Of a stretch of DNA of 64,000 nt, positions 25,978-33,989 are shown piece after piece (within the stretch, counting starts at the first letter, position 1; every line of letters starts with the position of its first letter). This DNA comes from Desnuesiella massiliensis. GTDB taxonomy: Bacteria; Bacillota; Clostridia; Clostridiales; Clostridiaceae. The DNA lies in contig NZ_LN879451.1 in assembly GCF_001403615.1 (NCBI RefSeq), positions 124,001 through 188,000 on the forward strand, in the 5' to 3' direction. Position numbers and translations under genes: made by a program. The notes beneath the pieces were generated by a model. It was not told the origin of the DNA, did not search any database, and was given only the letters and a program-made list of their open reading frames with translations.

Positions 25978-25991
25978 AGAAAACGTTTTTA
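25978..25991. promoter_or_regulatory. Candidate cre site in the citM leader
   Basis: AGAAAACGTTTTTA fits the catabolite-responsive consensus around the CG core with two outer mismatches. It lies between the citM promoter and its ribosome site, where bound CcpA would act as a roadblock. Confidence 0.4.
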
Positions 25992-26023
25992 ATATTTTTA
26001 AGAAAGCCAGCTTACTTATTATG

Positions 26024-26052
26024 ATTATATTAAAATAGACTATGGTATTCAA
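26024..26052 (-). promoter_or_regulatory. citM promoter
   Basis: TTGAAT (26052-26047) and TATAAT (26029-26024) on the minus strand are 17 bp apart, about 70 bp before the citM start. The weak -35 suits an activated promoter. Confidence 0.55.
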
Positions 26053-26098
26053 CAAATTTTTAACGATTTATTAAAAAAATATATTTATTTTTGATAAT

Positions 26099-26140
26099 CT
26101 TAAAATAGGTTTAATATATTCTTAAAATAATCTTAAAAAT
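26099..26140 (-). promoter_or_regulatory. Three phased direct repeats upstream of citM
   Basis: TCTTAAAATA occurs at 26099 and 26120, and TCTTAAAAAT at 26131 (plus strand), i.e. 21 and 11 bp apart, on one face of the helix. OmpR-type regulators bind such direct repeats. They lie 47-88 bp upstream of the citM -35, beside the gene for a sensor kinase whose OmpR-type partner is divergent. Confidence 0.5.
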
Positions 26141-26168
26141 AATCAATTTGTTAATGAATTAGTGTTCT

Positions 26169-28406
26169 CTATATCATATTTTTTATTATCTCAGAAAGTT
26201 TGCCTATCTCTATAGGTTTAGAAACATAGGCATCTATAAATTCTAGATTATTTACATCCTTTTGACTCTCATCCACATAACCAGTTATGAGAATGACTTT
26301 TATATCCTCTCTTATAGTCTTTATCTGCTTGGCTAGTTCTCCTCCTTTGATATCCGGCATTATATAGTCTGTTATAACTAAGTCAAAACTTTTTTGCTCT
26401 GAATAAAGCAGCTTTAGGGCCCTTAAGGCGCTAGTCTCAATACACACTTCCCAGCCCATAGGCTCTAGGCCCTTCTTCAGCATCTTTACTATTTTCTCAT
26501 TATCGTCCACTATTAATATTCTTTTTTTATTTTTTAATATTTTTCCTTTATTATCTTTACTATTTACACTAAAATCCTCCTCTTCAATTAAGGGAAGATA
26601 TACCTTAAAACAGCTTCCTACTCCTATTTCACTTTCAACAGTAATTACTCCCTCATATTTATCGATGACACTTTGTACTACAAAGAGTCCTAAGCCCGTA
26701 CCTTCTCCTATGGTTTTTGTGGTGAAAAAAGGATCAAAGATTCTTGACTTTGTTTCTTCATCCATGCCACAGCCTGTATCCTTTATACTTAGCTCTACAT
26801 ATTTTCTCTCTTTCAATAGTTTTTCATTGATTTCATTAGCCTTTAATCCATCAATAGCATTTAAGGTTACATCAATAACCCCTTCTTTTCCTTTTATTGC
26901 CTGATAAGCATTGGTGCACAGGTTGAATATAATTTGATGAATTTGAGTAAAATTAGCTCTTATATATCCACAATTTTCTTTAATATTTTCCTTGATTATT
27001 ACTTTTTTTGGCAATATAACTTTTAATAGCTTTATAGTTTGCTTTAGTACATCGTTGATATTTATTGACTCTATTTTAACCATTCCATTATCTTTTCTGC
27101 TAAAAACTAATACCTGTTCAACTAAATCCTTTCCTTTTTTGGAAGCATTAAATATTTCCTCTACATCCTCATAATACTCGCTATTTTTAGGCATACTGGT
27201 CATAAGCAGTTCTGAATATCCAAGGATGGGAGTTAACAGATTATTGATATCATGAGCGATACCTCCAGCCAAGGTACCAATCATTTTCAATTTATGAGAA
27301 TGATATAGCTCTGCTTCTTTTTTCCTAAGCTTTTCCGAAGCCTCATTTAGCATTTTTAAATATTTCGTTTCCTCCTCAAGCTTTTCCCTATTCTTCTTCA
27401 TTTTAATCAGCTGCAATGCAAACATAAATATTATTAGTGTAATTAATGCCGCTATCCCCATAACTATGCCTAAGAATCTATTTATAGGTGCTTGAATTTC
27501 ATCATAGGACATGGTTAAAGCTATAACCCAAAAATAATTTCCTAGTTTAACAGGGGTATAAGCACTTAATTTCCTCGCTTTTTTAAGCACATTATCTCCC
27601 CACCAGTACGAGTAGTAAATTGCAGTGCCTTCCTTGCCTGTAAGCTGATTTTTAATTAAGTCCTCAAGCTCCTCAAAGTCTAGATCTGGATGCATTTGCT
27701 TCCTGGTTTCTATAACATTTATCCCTATCTGTTCCTTTACAGGATGCATTAGTATAATACCGTACTGATCCTTTACCATAGTATAGCCCTTTTCCCCGAC
27801 TTGGATAGGAGCGATTAATCTGTCGTAAATAGTATTAAGATTTATAACTACAGATATTACACCACTAATAGCCTCTCCCTGAAAAACTGGTTCATATATG
27901 TTTAATTTAAAGCTGCTTTTGCTCTTATCAAAATATTCTTTGCCCACAAAAGACTTTTTTGTAGCAACCACCATATTAATCTCTGATTGTATCCTATCAT
28001 CAATATTAGTCTTATCTTTAGGATACTGTACTATCATATTGGCATTTTTATCATAAAGAAATACACCCTCAATAACCTGTGATTTTGATTCATAATAGGC
28101 TTTTAGCTTATCATTGATGATATCATTATTATGTGGAATTTCTTTACTAAAATCTTTGTCCAAGGTAATAACCTTTATACTCTCTGTGATGTCATTGATA
28201 AACAACTCTATACTTCTAGACATGGATTTAGAAATACTGAGCATTTCCTTCTGCTGCTGTACTACCACTCTGTTCCTATATTCATCGTAGGTGATATATA
28301 TAAGAATACTTAAAATAGCTATAAAAGTTATAAATATAATTACTCTAGCTATTACTTTTTTAGAAAGGAATTTTTCCTTTAATTTATTTATAATAGAACT
28401 TGTCAA
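26169..28406 (-). CDS. Hybrid sensor histidine kinase with Cache-type sensor and receiver domain
   Basis: A 745-residue membrane kinase. TM1 at about 20-42, an extracytoplasmic double-Cache sensor to about 300, TM2 at about 305-335, a short coiled coil, HisKA with GGIAHDINNLLTPILGYSE (phosphorylated His), HATPase with NLCTNAYQAI, DTGCGMD and GEGTGLGLFV, then a C-terminal receiver (ILIVDDNEK, phospho-Asp in DLVITDYIMPD, KPI lysine). TTG start behind GGTGGAG. Placed between citM and a divergent response regulator; it probably senses a carboxylate, which is inference from position. Confidence 0.92.
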   Translation of the reverse strand: MTSSIINKLKEKFLSKKVIARVIIFITFIAILSILIYITYDEYRNRVVVQQQKEMLSISKSMSRSIELFINDITESIKVITLDKDFSKEIPHNNDIINDKLKAYYESKSQVIEGVFLYDKNANMIVQYPKDKTNIDDRIQSEINMVVATKKSFVGKEYFDKSKSSFKLNIYEPVFQGEAISGVISVVINLNTIYDRLIAPIQVGEKGYTMVKDQYGIILMHPVKEQIGINVIETRKQMHPDLDFEELEDLIKNQLTGKEGTAIYYSYWWGDNVLKKARKLSAYTPVKLGNYFWVIALTMSYDEIQAPINRFLGIVMGIAALITLIIFMFALQLIKMKKNREKLEEETKYLKMLNEASEKLRKKEAELYHSHKLKMIGTLAGGIAHDINNLLTPILGYSELLMTSMPKNSEYYEDVEEIFNASKKGKDLVEQVLVFSRKDNGMVKIESININDVLKQTIKLLKVILPKKVIIKENIKENCGYIRANFTQIHQIIFNLCTNAYQAIKGKEGVIDVTLNAIDGLKANEINEKLLKERKYVELSIKDTGCGMDEETKSRIFDPFFTTKTIGEGTGLGLFVVQSVIDKYEGVITVESEIGVGSCFKVYLPLIEEEDFSVNSKDNKGKILKNKKRILIVDDNEKIVKMLKKGLEPMGWEVCIETSALRALKLLYSEQKSFDLVITDYIMPDIKGGELAKQIKTIREDIKVILITGYVDESQKDVNNLEFIDAYVSKPIEIGKLSEIIKNMI

Positions 28407-28627
28407 ATATGCTCCACCTTTCTCAAAATGAACTATAGTCTAATTATAATATAGCTATATTTGCGACGAAAGTTTTTATTATGGTATTGCAACCATAATG
28501 TTCTAGCATGACACAATGGGTATAATTACATAATTGTATGTAAAAAATTTCATTGCTTTTTATAACTCACATTTATATAATCAATACTATATTCTTGAAT
28601 ATTATAAAATTTTAATGTGAGGGAACT

Positions 28628-29320
28628 ATGAATGAAATAAAAATTCTCATTGTAGAAGATGAAGAATCTATAAGAAAATTGATTCATAAAATACTAGCAA
28701 AGGAAGGTATGATGGTGTATCAAGCCCAAAATGGAAAAGAGGCTCTTGATATGATTAATAAATATACCTTTGATTTAATTATATTGGATATCTTGATGGA
28801 TGACATGTCTGGCTATGACATAGCACAGCATATACGTAGCGAAGATTTAATGCTCCCAATTATATTCCTCAGCGGCAAAAGAGAAGAGGAAGACATAGTA
28901 AAAGGCTTTGACATTGGGGCAGACAGCTATATAACAAAGCCCTTTAGCCCCTCCATACTTTGCGCACAGGTAAAATCTCAAATCAAAAGGCGAAGAGGAG
29001 CTTCACCTGAAAATCTAGATCCTAGCATTATAAAGCATGGCCCTTTTAAATTTAATTTAAAAACCTATAAATTTTATAAGAACGATATAGAAATCAAACT
29101 ATCCTCCAAAGAAACAAAAATAATAAAATTCTTTATGCAGCATCCAAACCATGTATTCTCTAAGGAGGAACTCTATCAGAATGTATGGCATAACATTTCC
29201 TCCGATGATAATAGCATTATGGTTTATATAAAATATCTTAGAAATAAAATTGAAGATGTTCCTAATGAACCGAAATATATAAAAACCGTTTGGGGCATTG
29301 GTTACGAATTTTCAGTATAA
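28628..29320 (+). CDS. OmpR/PhoB-family response regulator
   Basis: A 230-residue regulator: receiver domain about 4-118 (VEDEESIRK, phospho-Asp in LIILDILMDD, lysine in TKPFSP) and a winged-helix DNA-binding domain about 130-228 with SSDDNSIMVYIKYLRNKIED and the GIGYEF end. It is divergent from the hybrid kinase, 221 bp apart. It is the natural partner for the kinase and for the phased repeats upstream of citM. Confidence 0.93.
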   Translation: MNEIKILIVEDEESIRKLIHKILAKEGMMVYQAQNGKEALDMINKYTFDLIILDILMDDMSGYDIAQHIRSEDLMLPIIFLSGKREEEDIVKGFDIGADSYITKPFSPSILCAQVKSQIKRRRGASPENLDPSIIKHGPFKFNLKTYKFYKNDIEIKLSSKETKIIKFFMQHPNHVFSKEELYQNVWHNISSDDNSIMVYIKYLRNKIEDVPNEPKYIKTVWGIGYEFSV

Positions 29321-29350
29321 ATAAATTACAAGTCAGTATAGCCTTCAACT

Positions 29351-30439
29351 TTATACTAATAATGAGATATACTTTATTATTATGGGGAAGAAGGCTATAA
29401 TGCATACATATCTTGCTAGCTGAAGTATAGCAACCTTCGGCCCATCTCCTCCAAGATCTTTTGCTATTAGAGCCATATCGGATACCCCTCCTGGCGCACT
29501 GGCCAGTAGAGAAGTTATAAGTTCTAAATCACTTACCTTGCTAATAAAAATTCCAATGCATAAGTTCACTAGGATAATTCCTATAAGCAATATCAAAGCA
29601 GGAACAACAATTCCTTTTAGGGCCATCAGATCAGCAAAGGTCATCTTTTCGCCTATAAGAGCTCCTGCAAATACCTGAGTCATCCTTCTTATATTAAGAG
29701 GCATGTACCCTCTACCTGTAAATATATTTAATATACCTATGGCTACCATAGAAAAGGTCATTGTACCTGCTGGAATCTTTAACTTATACCCTATTAAGCC
29801 AGCAATGGTAGCTATAATAGTAGTAATGCCTAAGTTTATTAAAGCTTCTTTTCCTACGTATTTCTTTTTATCCTTTTCTAAACACTTCTTATCTAATTCT
29901 ACTTCTGAGATATTTATTGATTTACTCTGCTTTTTAGCGACTTTCTTCTCTATCCTTGAAGATAAAAATTTCATTATGGACGGCAGTAAAGCAAAGACAC
30001 TCATCAATCTTACCATCTGCAATATAGCTACCTTTGAAGAGTCTGCTCCTAAATCACTGCTTATTATTGACATATCCACAATACCTCCAGGAGCACAGGC
30101 AAAAAGGGAAGTCACTAAATCAATATCTGTAGTCTTGTACATTATATATCCCATGATTAAATCTAATACTATCATAGAAGAAACCATGAGAATTGCTGGC
30201 TTAACCATGGATTTTAGTCCTGCGACATCTTTATAGCTTACACCTGCTCCAATAAAAGCTCCTGCGGCTATTTGAGTTATTATTCTAACATTTTGAGGAA
30301 TCAGTGCCTCTCCTGTTACTACATTAAATAAAGCTACTGCCAACATTGACCCTACCATGGCTCCAGCTGGAACTTTAAGTCGTAAAGCTATTAAGGCTCC
30401 TATTCCCCCTATCGCTAAGGTTATTAATAAATTTATCAT
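29351..30439 (-). CDS. AbrB-family membrane protein (duplicated ammonia-monooxygenase-like domain)
   Basis: About 362 residues from MINLLITLAIGGIG (an ATG nine codons upstream also has an AAGGAG site, so the start is uncertain). Two homologous halves each carry ALRLKVPAGAMVGSMLAVALFN-like and SAPGGVSDMALIAKDLG-like motifs, a feature of the PF05145 membrane family. Each half has about five helices. Function is poorly defined; it is probably a transporter. It is divergent from a LysR regulator, so it is the likely target. Confidence 0.82.
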   Translation of the reverse strand: MINLLITLAIGGIGALIALRLKVPAGAMVGSMLAVALFNVVTGEALIPQNVRIITQIAAGAFIGAGVSYKDVAGLKSMVKPAILMVSSMIVLDLIMGYIMYKTTDIDLVTSLFACAPGGIVDMSIISSDLGADSSKVAILQMVRLMSVFALLPSIMKFLSSRIEKKVAKKQSKSINISEVELDKKCLEKDKKKYVGKEALINLGITTIIATIAGLIGYKLKIPAGTMTFSMVAIGILNIFTGRGYMPLNIRRMTQVFAGALIGEKMTFADLMALKGIVVPALILLIGIILVNLCIGIFISKVSDLELITSLLASAPGGVSDMALIAKDLGGDGPKVAILQLARYVCIIAFFPIIIKYISLLV

Positions 30440-30535
30440 AACTATTACCTTTCTTCTATAAAGCATTGAATTTTGCTCCTTATTATTGTATCATCTAAAA
30501 TAAAATATATCTAATACTATAATGTTTATAAAATA

Positions 30536-30553
30536 TATAGGTTAAAACCTATA
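30536..30553. promoter_or_regulatory. Candidate LysR operator
   Basis: TATAGGTTAAAACCTATA is a palindrome with perfect 8-bp arms, 20 bp before the LysR start codon and in the intergenic region shared with the divergent membrane gene. Its position fits an autorepression and activation site. Confidence 0.5.
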
Positions 30554-30573
30554 ATTACAAAGGAGATTTTCTT

Positions 30574-31485
30574 ATGGATTTTCGTCAATTGCAATATATG
30601 CTTAAGGTGGCAGAAGAAAAAAGTTTTTCTAAAGCGGCTCAGAAGCTTTATATAGCGCAGCCCTCCCTAAGTCAATATATTCAAAAACTTGAACAGCAAC
30701 TAGGTGTTCAATTATTTGATAGAAGTACCGTCCCTCTTAAGCTTACCTTTGCAGGAGAATTATATGTGCGGACCGCTAAACAGATATTGGACTTAAAGGA
30801 TCAGCTTTTACAACAGATGACAGATGTGGCTAGTTTAAAGAAAGGACGTCTTATTATAGGCCTTTCGCCTTTTAGGAGCACCTATGTAATGCCAAAGGTT
30901 CTGCCAAAATTTCGAGAAAAATTTCCTGGTATTGAAGTAATTTTCGTGGAAGGTACCTCCTCTGAACTAGAGGATTTAGCTATAAAAGGCAGTACAGATA
31001 TAACTATAATGACTCTCCCCATAAAAGACGATGTTTTTAATTATGAATCTATTGCTAAAGAAGAAATTTTAGTAGCCTTGCCTGCTGGCCAAGCTCTATG
31101 CAAAAATTCAATTAAAAGTGATTCTTCTAAAAGTCGTCCAACTATTAATTTAAAACAGCTTGAGCATGAACCCTTTGTACTATTAAAAAGCCATCAAAAG
31201 CTCCACCAGATAGCCATCTCCCTATGTAACCAATGTGGCTTTAAGCCTAATATAATATTAGAAAGTGAAAGTATTGAAGCTGCTCACGCTTTAGCTACCT
31301 CCGGCATGGGTGTTACCTTTGTACCAGATACCTTATTATCCTTGTATGACGGTTATGATAAGCCCTTTTATTTTTCTATACAAGATTTAAAACCTACAAG
31401 AGCTATGGTAGTAGCCTATAGAAAAGACAGATACCTTTCTGGGGCAGCCAAAGAATTTATAAGCACCATGAAAAGCGTATATTAA
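30574..31485 (+). CDS. LysR-family transcriptional regulator
   Basis: A 303-residue regulator with an N-terminal HTH (MDFRQLQYMLKVAEEKSFSKAAQKLYIAQPSLSQYIQKLE) and a periplasmic-binding-like effector domain (about 90-300). AAGGAG precedes the ATG. It is divergent from the AbrB-like membrane protein gene. The effector is unknown. Confidence 0.93.
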   Translation: MDFRQLQYMLKVAEEKSFSKAAQKLYIAQPSLSQYIQKLEQQLGVQLFDRSTVPLKLTFAGELYVRTAKQILDLKDQLLQQMTDVASLKKGRLIIGLSPFRSTYVMPKVLPKFREKFPGIEVIFVEGTSSELEDLAIKGSTDITIMTLPIKDDVFNYESIAKEEILVALPAGQALCKNSIKSDSSKSRPTINLKQLEHEPFVLLKSHQKLHQIAISLCNQCGFKPNIILESESIEAAHALATSGMGVTFVPDTLLSLYDGYDKPFYFSIQDLKPTRAMVVAYRKDRYLSGAAKEFISTMKSVY

Positions 31486-31507
31486 TTAAAAATAACTTGA
31501 AACTAGC

Positions 31508-31545
31508 AAAAACACTAAGTGCTTCATGCCTTTAGTGTTTTTTTA
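31508..31545 (+). terminator. Terminator of the LysR gene
   Basis: Stem AAACACTAA / TTAGTGTTT with a 14-base loop followed by TTTTTTATTTTA. Confidence 0.85.
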
Positions 31546-31565
31546 TTTTACTTTAATATACCTAT

Positions 31566-32063
31566 TTAATTCTCCAAAATATCTAAAATTCTATTTACTG
31601 TACCCTCAACAGTTAAGAAAGTGCTATCAATGGTTGGATTTGATGGCCCTTCATATAGGTATCTAGTATCAAGAATTCTCTTAATCCTTTCTTCATCTCT
31701 TCCATCCTGTTTCATTCTTTTTATATTCTCTTCTTCACTACAAGTTATAGTTATTGGAACTAGCTCAAATTTTAGATCGCTAAGATTTTTAAGGACTTTA
31801 TGGAATATCTTTTTCCTTGGGCCGTGGAATCCCCAATTGAATATTACATAATCTATCATGCTGCACTCAAAATAATTTCTTATCAAAAAGGTTATGTTTT
31901 TCTCCACCATTAACTCTATCTCAGCACTAAATATAAAAGGATTTGTATTTCGACACCACTCACTTTCAAGCCAGGCAGAATTTAATAATTTATGATGTAA
32001 TACCTTACAAATAGTTGATTTTCCAACGCCATTAGGTCCATGAATAAAAATTAATTTTTTCAT
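31566..32063 (-). CDS. P-loop kinase-like ATPase
   Basis: A 165-residue protein with Walker A GPNGVGKSTICKVL at the N-terminus and a LID-like DGRDEERIKRIL region, resembling small nucleoside or shikimate-type kinases. The substrate is not evident. Its ATG overlaps the stop codon of a 25-codon upstream ORF (ATGA), indicating translational coupling. Confidence 0.75.
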   Translation of the reverse strand: MKKLIFIHGPNGVGKSTICKVLHHKLLNSAWLESEWCRNTNPFIFSAEIELMVEKNITFLIRNYFECSMIDYVIFNWGFHGPRKKIFHKVLKNLSDLKFELVPITITCSEEENIKRMKQDGRDEERIKRILDTRYLYEGPSNPTIDSTFLTVEGTVNRILDILEN

Positions 32064-32137
32064 TTTGCACCCCCTATAAGGAAATAAATATCTTTTACAA
32101 ACATTTCATAGCCTGTACATTCTAAAATATACTCCAT
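32060..32137 (-). CDS. 25-codon ORF coupled to the kinase-like gene (possible gene remnant)
   Basis: An ATG with an excellent GGGGAGGAG site opens the peptide MEYILECTGYEMFVKDIY and ends in TGA overlapping the next ATG. The N-terminus resembles short clostridial proteins I recall as starting MEYILECKGYKMF, so it may be a truncated copy whose ribosome site now serves the downstream gene. A leader peptide role is an alternative. Confidence 0.5.
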   Translation of the reverse strand: MEYILECTGYEMFVKDIYFLIGGAK

Positions 32138-32208
32138 ATTATTCTCCTCCCCATTTATCCTAGCTCAATCAAATATACCCTTAAATAAAGCTATGCTATT
32201 TATATTTT

Positions 32209-32592
32209 TTATTTTAATGTTCTGCTCAAATTTAATTTTCTTCTCCATTCAGGTGCATCACCATTATCTCCCCAGTACTCTGTAAGGCTTTTTATTTTAC
32301 CATTAGTAATCTCAAAAAATGATACTGCATAAAATGAGGTATCCTGATCCTTTAATGATACCGTTGCTACAGTAATAACCTTATTATCTACTTCTTCTAT
32401 ACGTTCAACCTTAATGAGCCAATCTCCTGGATACTCACTATTAGCACGAATGTAATTATTTATATCATCAAAAAGTTCCTTTGTATTGGGCCAAGCAACA
32501 GTAGCTGAATCCTCAAAAAAGTATTTAAGCTTTTCCCATTCTTGCTTATCTACGGTTTCCCAAAAATGCATTATTAAATCTATACTTTTCAT
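32209..32592 (-). CDS. SnoaL/NTF2-like fold protein
   Basis: A 127-residue protein starting MKSIDLIMHFWETVDKQEW, preceded by AGGAGGG. The helix-then-curved-sheet pattern and the YAVSFFEITNGKIKSLTEYWGD ending are typical of the nuclear-transport-factor-2/SnoaL superfamily. These proteins are often small-molecule isomerases or binding domains. The stop of the upstream LUD gene lies inside its leader; the two overlap only outside the chosen start. Confidence 0.75.
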   Translation of the reverse strand: MKSIDLIMHFWETVDKQEWEKLKYFFEDSATVAWPNTKELFDDINNYIRANSEYPGDWLIKVERIEEVDNKVITVATVSLKDQDTSFYAVSFFEITNGKIKSLTEYWGDNGDAPEWRRKLNLSRTLK

Positions 32593-32608
32593 ATTTACCC
32601 TCCTGTAT

Positions 32609-33226
32609 TTAGAATCCATAATTATCCTTAACAACAAATAGCTTGATTCTATTAGGATTTGATTGTCCCTCTATTATAGAGAGGCTGTTACAAACTCTTT
32701 CTTTTGATACACAATCTACACATCTATTAAGTGTCACGCAAGGAGGATTATATCCAGCTCTTTTTGCATTTAATGGCGATGCAATGTTTTTTACTCTCTT
32801 TATTGCTTCATCTAAAGAATCTACAACCTTATTTATACCGACCACAATTATTACATTATCCGGTCCAAAGGAAATTGCAGCAACTCTATTTCCGCTATGA
32901 TCCACATTAACGATTCGTCCATCCATTGATATAGCATTAGATCCTGTAATATACCAATCAGTAATAAGGGCTTTCTTTTTTAAGCTTTTGCACTCTTCTT
33001 TATTTTTGCCTAATTCCTTGTCATACACTATATTTCCTCTTTCTAATAGCACCTCACTAATATTCATCTCTTGAAGGGTTGAAGAATGTCCAATACCTAT
33101 GGTGCAGTCAGCTGGTATAATCCTTAATATTTCTGCTTTGGCATCTTTAAGGGTATCGAAATAACTTACTTCAATATTCCTTAGCTTAAAATTTTTAATT
33201 AAGGTTTCTAATTTTTCTTTATCCAT
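32609..33226 (-). CDS. LUD-domain protein (DUF1121 type)
   Basis: A 205-residue protein with the LUD fold seen in LutC/LutB-associated lactate-utilisation proteins: IPADCTIGIGHSSTLQEM, ADWYITGSNAIS-like and VDHSGNRVAAISFGPDNVIIVVG motifs. A C-terminal cysteine-rich stretch CVTLNRCVDCVSKERVC could bind a metal or cluster. AGGAG precedes the ATG. Function unknown; cotranscribed with the SnoaL-like gene. Confidence 0.8.
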   Translation of the reverse strand: MDKEKLETLIKNFKLRNIEVSYFDTLKDAKAEILRIIPADCTIGIGHSSTLQEMNISEVLLERGNIVYDKELGKNKEECKSLKKKALITDWYITGSNAISMDGRIVNVDHSGNRVAAISFGPDNVIIVVGINKVVDSLDEAIKRVKNIASPLNAKRAGYNPPCVTLNRCVDCVSKERVCNSLSIIEGQSNPNRIKLFVVKDNYGF

Positions 33227-33291
33227 AGCGCTTCTCCTATTTTTAATTAAATATCATCATAATATTAGAGGAGCATTGAGTAGAAAATTAA

Positions 33292-33780
33292 TTAATTGCC
33301 CTGGATTATAGCATCTATTATCATTCCATCCTTCTTTACATCCCAACGCTGATAATTATCTTCTATTTTTGAATGCTCCGTATAGATAAATTTTCTGCCT
33401 TCATAACTATATATCTCCTCTTTACAAGTAAATCTTATATATACTGATCTTACGTAATCCCCTGAAGGTGGAGAATAGATTATATTTTTTATTACTTCGT
33501 TCTCCACTATAAAATTATAATTTTTATTATATATATCGTCCAATATTACTTTCTGAGGCATGTTCTTTAATTTATAATTAAAAAATAACACAGCATTTTG
33601 AGTATATACTTCCAAACTAGAAATATTCTTATCATAAACCTCAATAGTTTTTACGTATTCTAAAACACTTTCATCTTTTATAACTTTTTTACTTCCACCA
33701 GGCTTTAGCCACTGTGCAAAGCAATAAACTACTATAATAGAAATCAAACCTATTATAAATACAATGGCTATTTTTCTCAT
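33292..33780 (-). CDS. Membrane-anchored or secreted protein, function unknown
   Basis: A 162-residue protein with an N-terminal hydrophobic segment (IAIVFIIGLISIIVVYCFAQWL, about 4-25) and a soluble, beta-rich remainder ending in a WDVKKDGMIIDAII stretch that suggests an NTF2-like or lipocalin-like small fold. No lipobox. GTGGTGATG precedes the ATG. No family recognised. Confidence 0.7.
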   Translation of the reverse strand: MRKIAIVFIIGLISIIVVYCFAQWLKPGGSKKVIKDESVLEYVKTIEVYDKNISSLEVYTQNAVLFFNYKLKNMPQKVILDDIYNKNYNFIVENEVIKNIIYSPPSGDYVRSVYIRFTCKEEIYSYEGRKFIYTEHSKIEDNYQRWDVKKDGMIIDAIIQGN

Positions 33781-33989
33781 TTCATCACCACTTCCATTTA
33801 TATCCTATATGAACATTATAGTGTTTTTATTCATGTATTACAATTAAATATATTCTTAAGTATCTGAAGCAAAAGTGGAACATACACGTGTTGTAAGGTG
33901 ATTATAAATATCTTTTCTAAATAAAAAAGCCTATACCCTATTCTCTGACGAAAATAAGCTATAAGCCTTAATATTATAATATATACTTT

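Noticed and set aside
29703..30236. 177-codon plus-strand ORF
   Set aside because: Antisense to the AbrB-like membrane protein, no ribosome site, and no recognisable domain.
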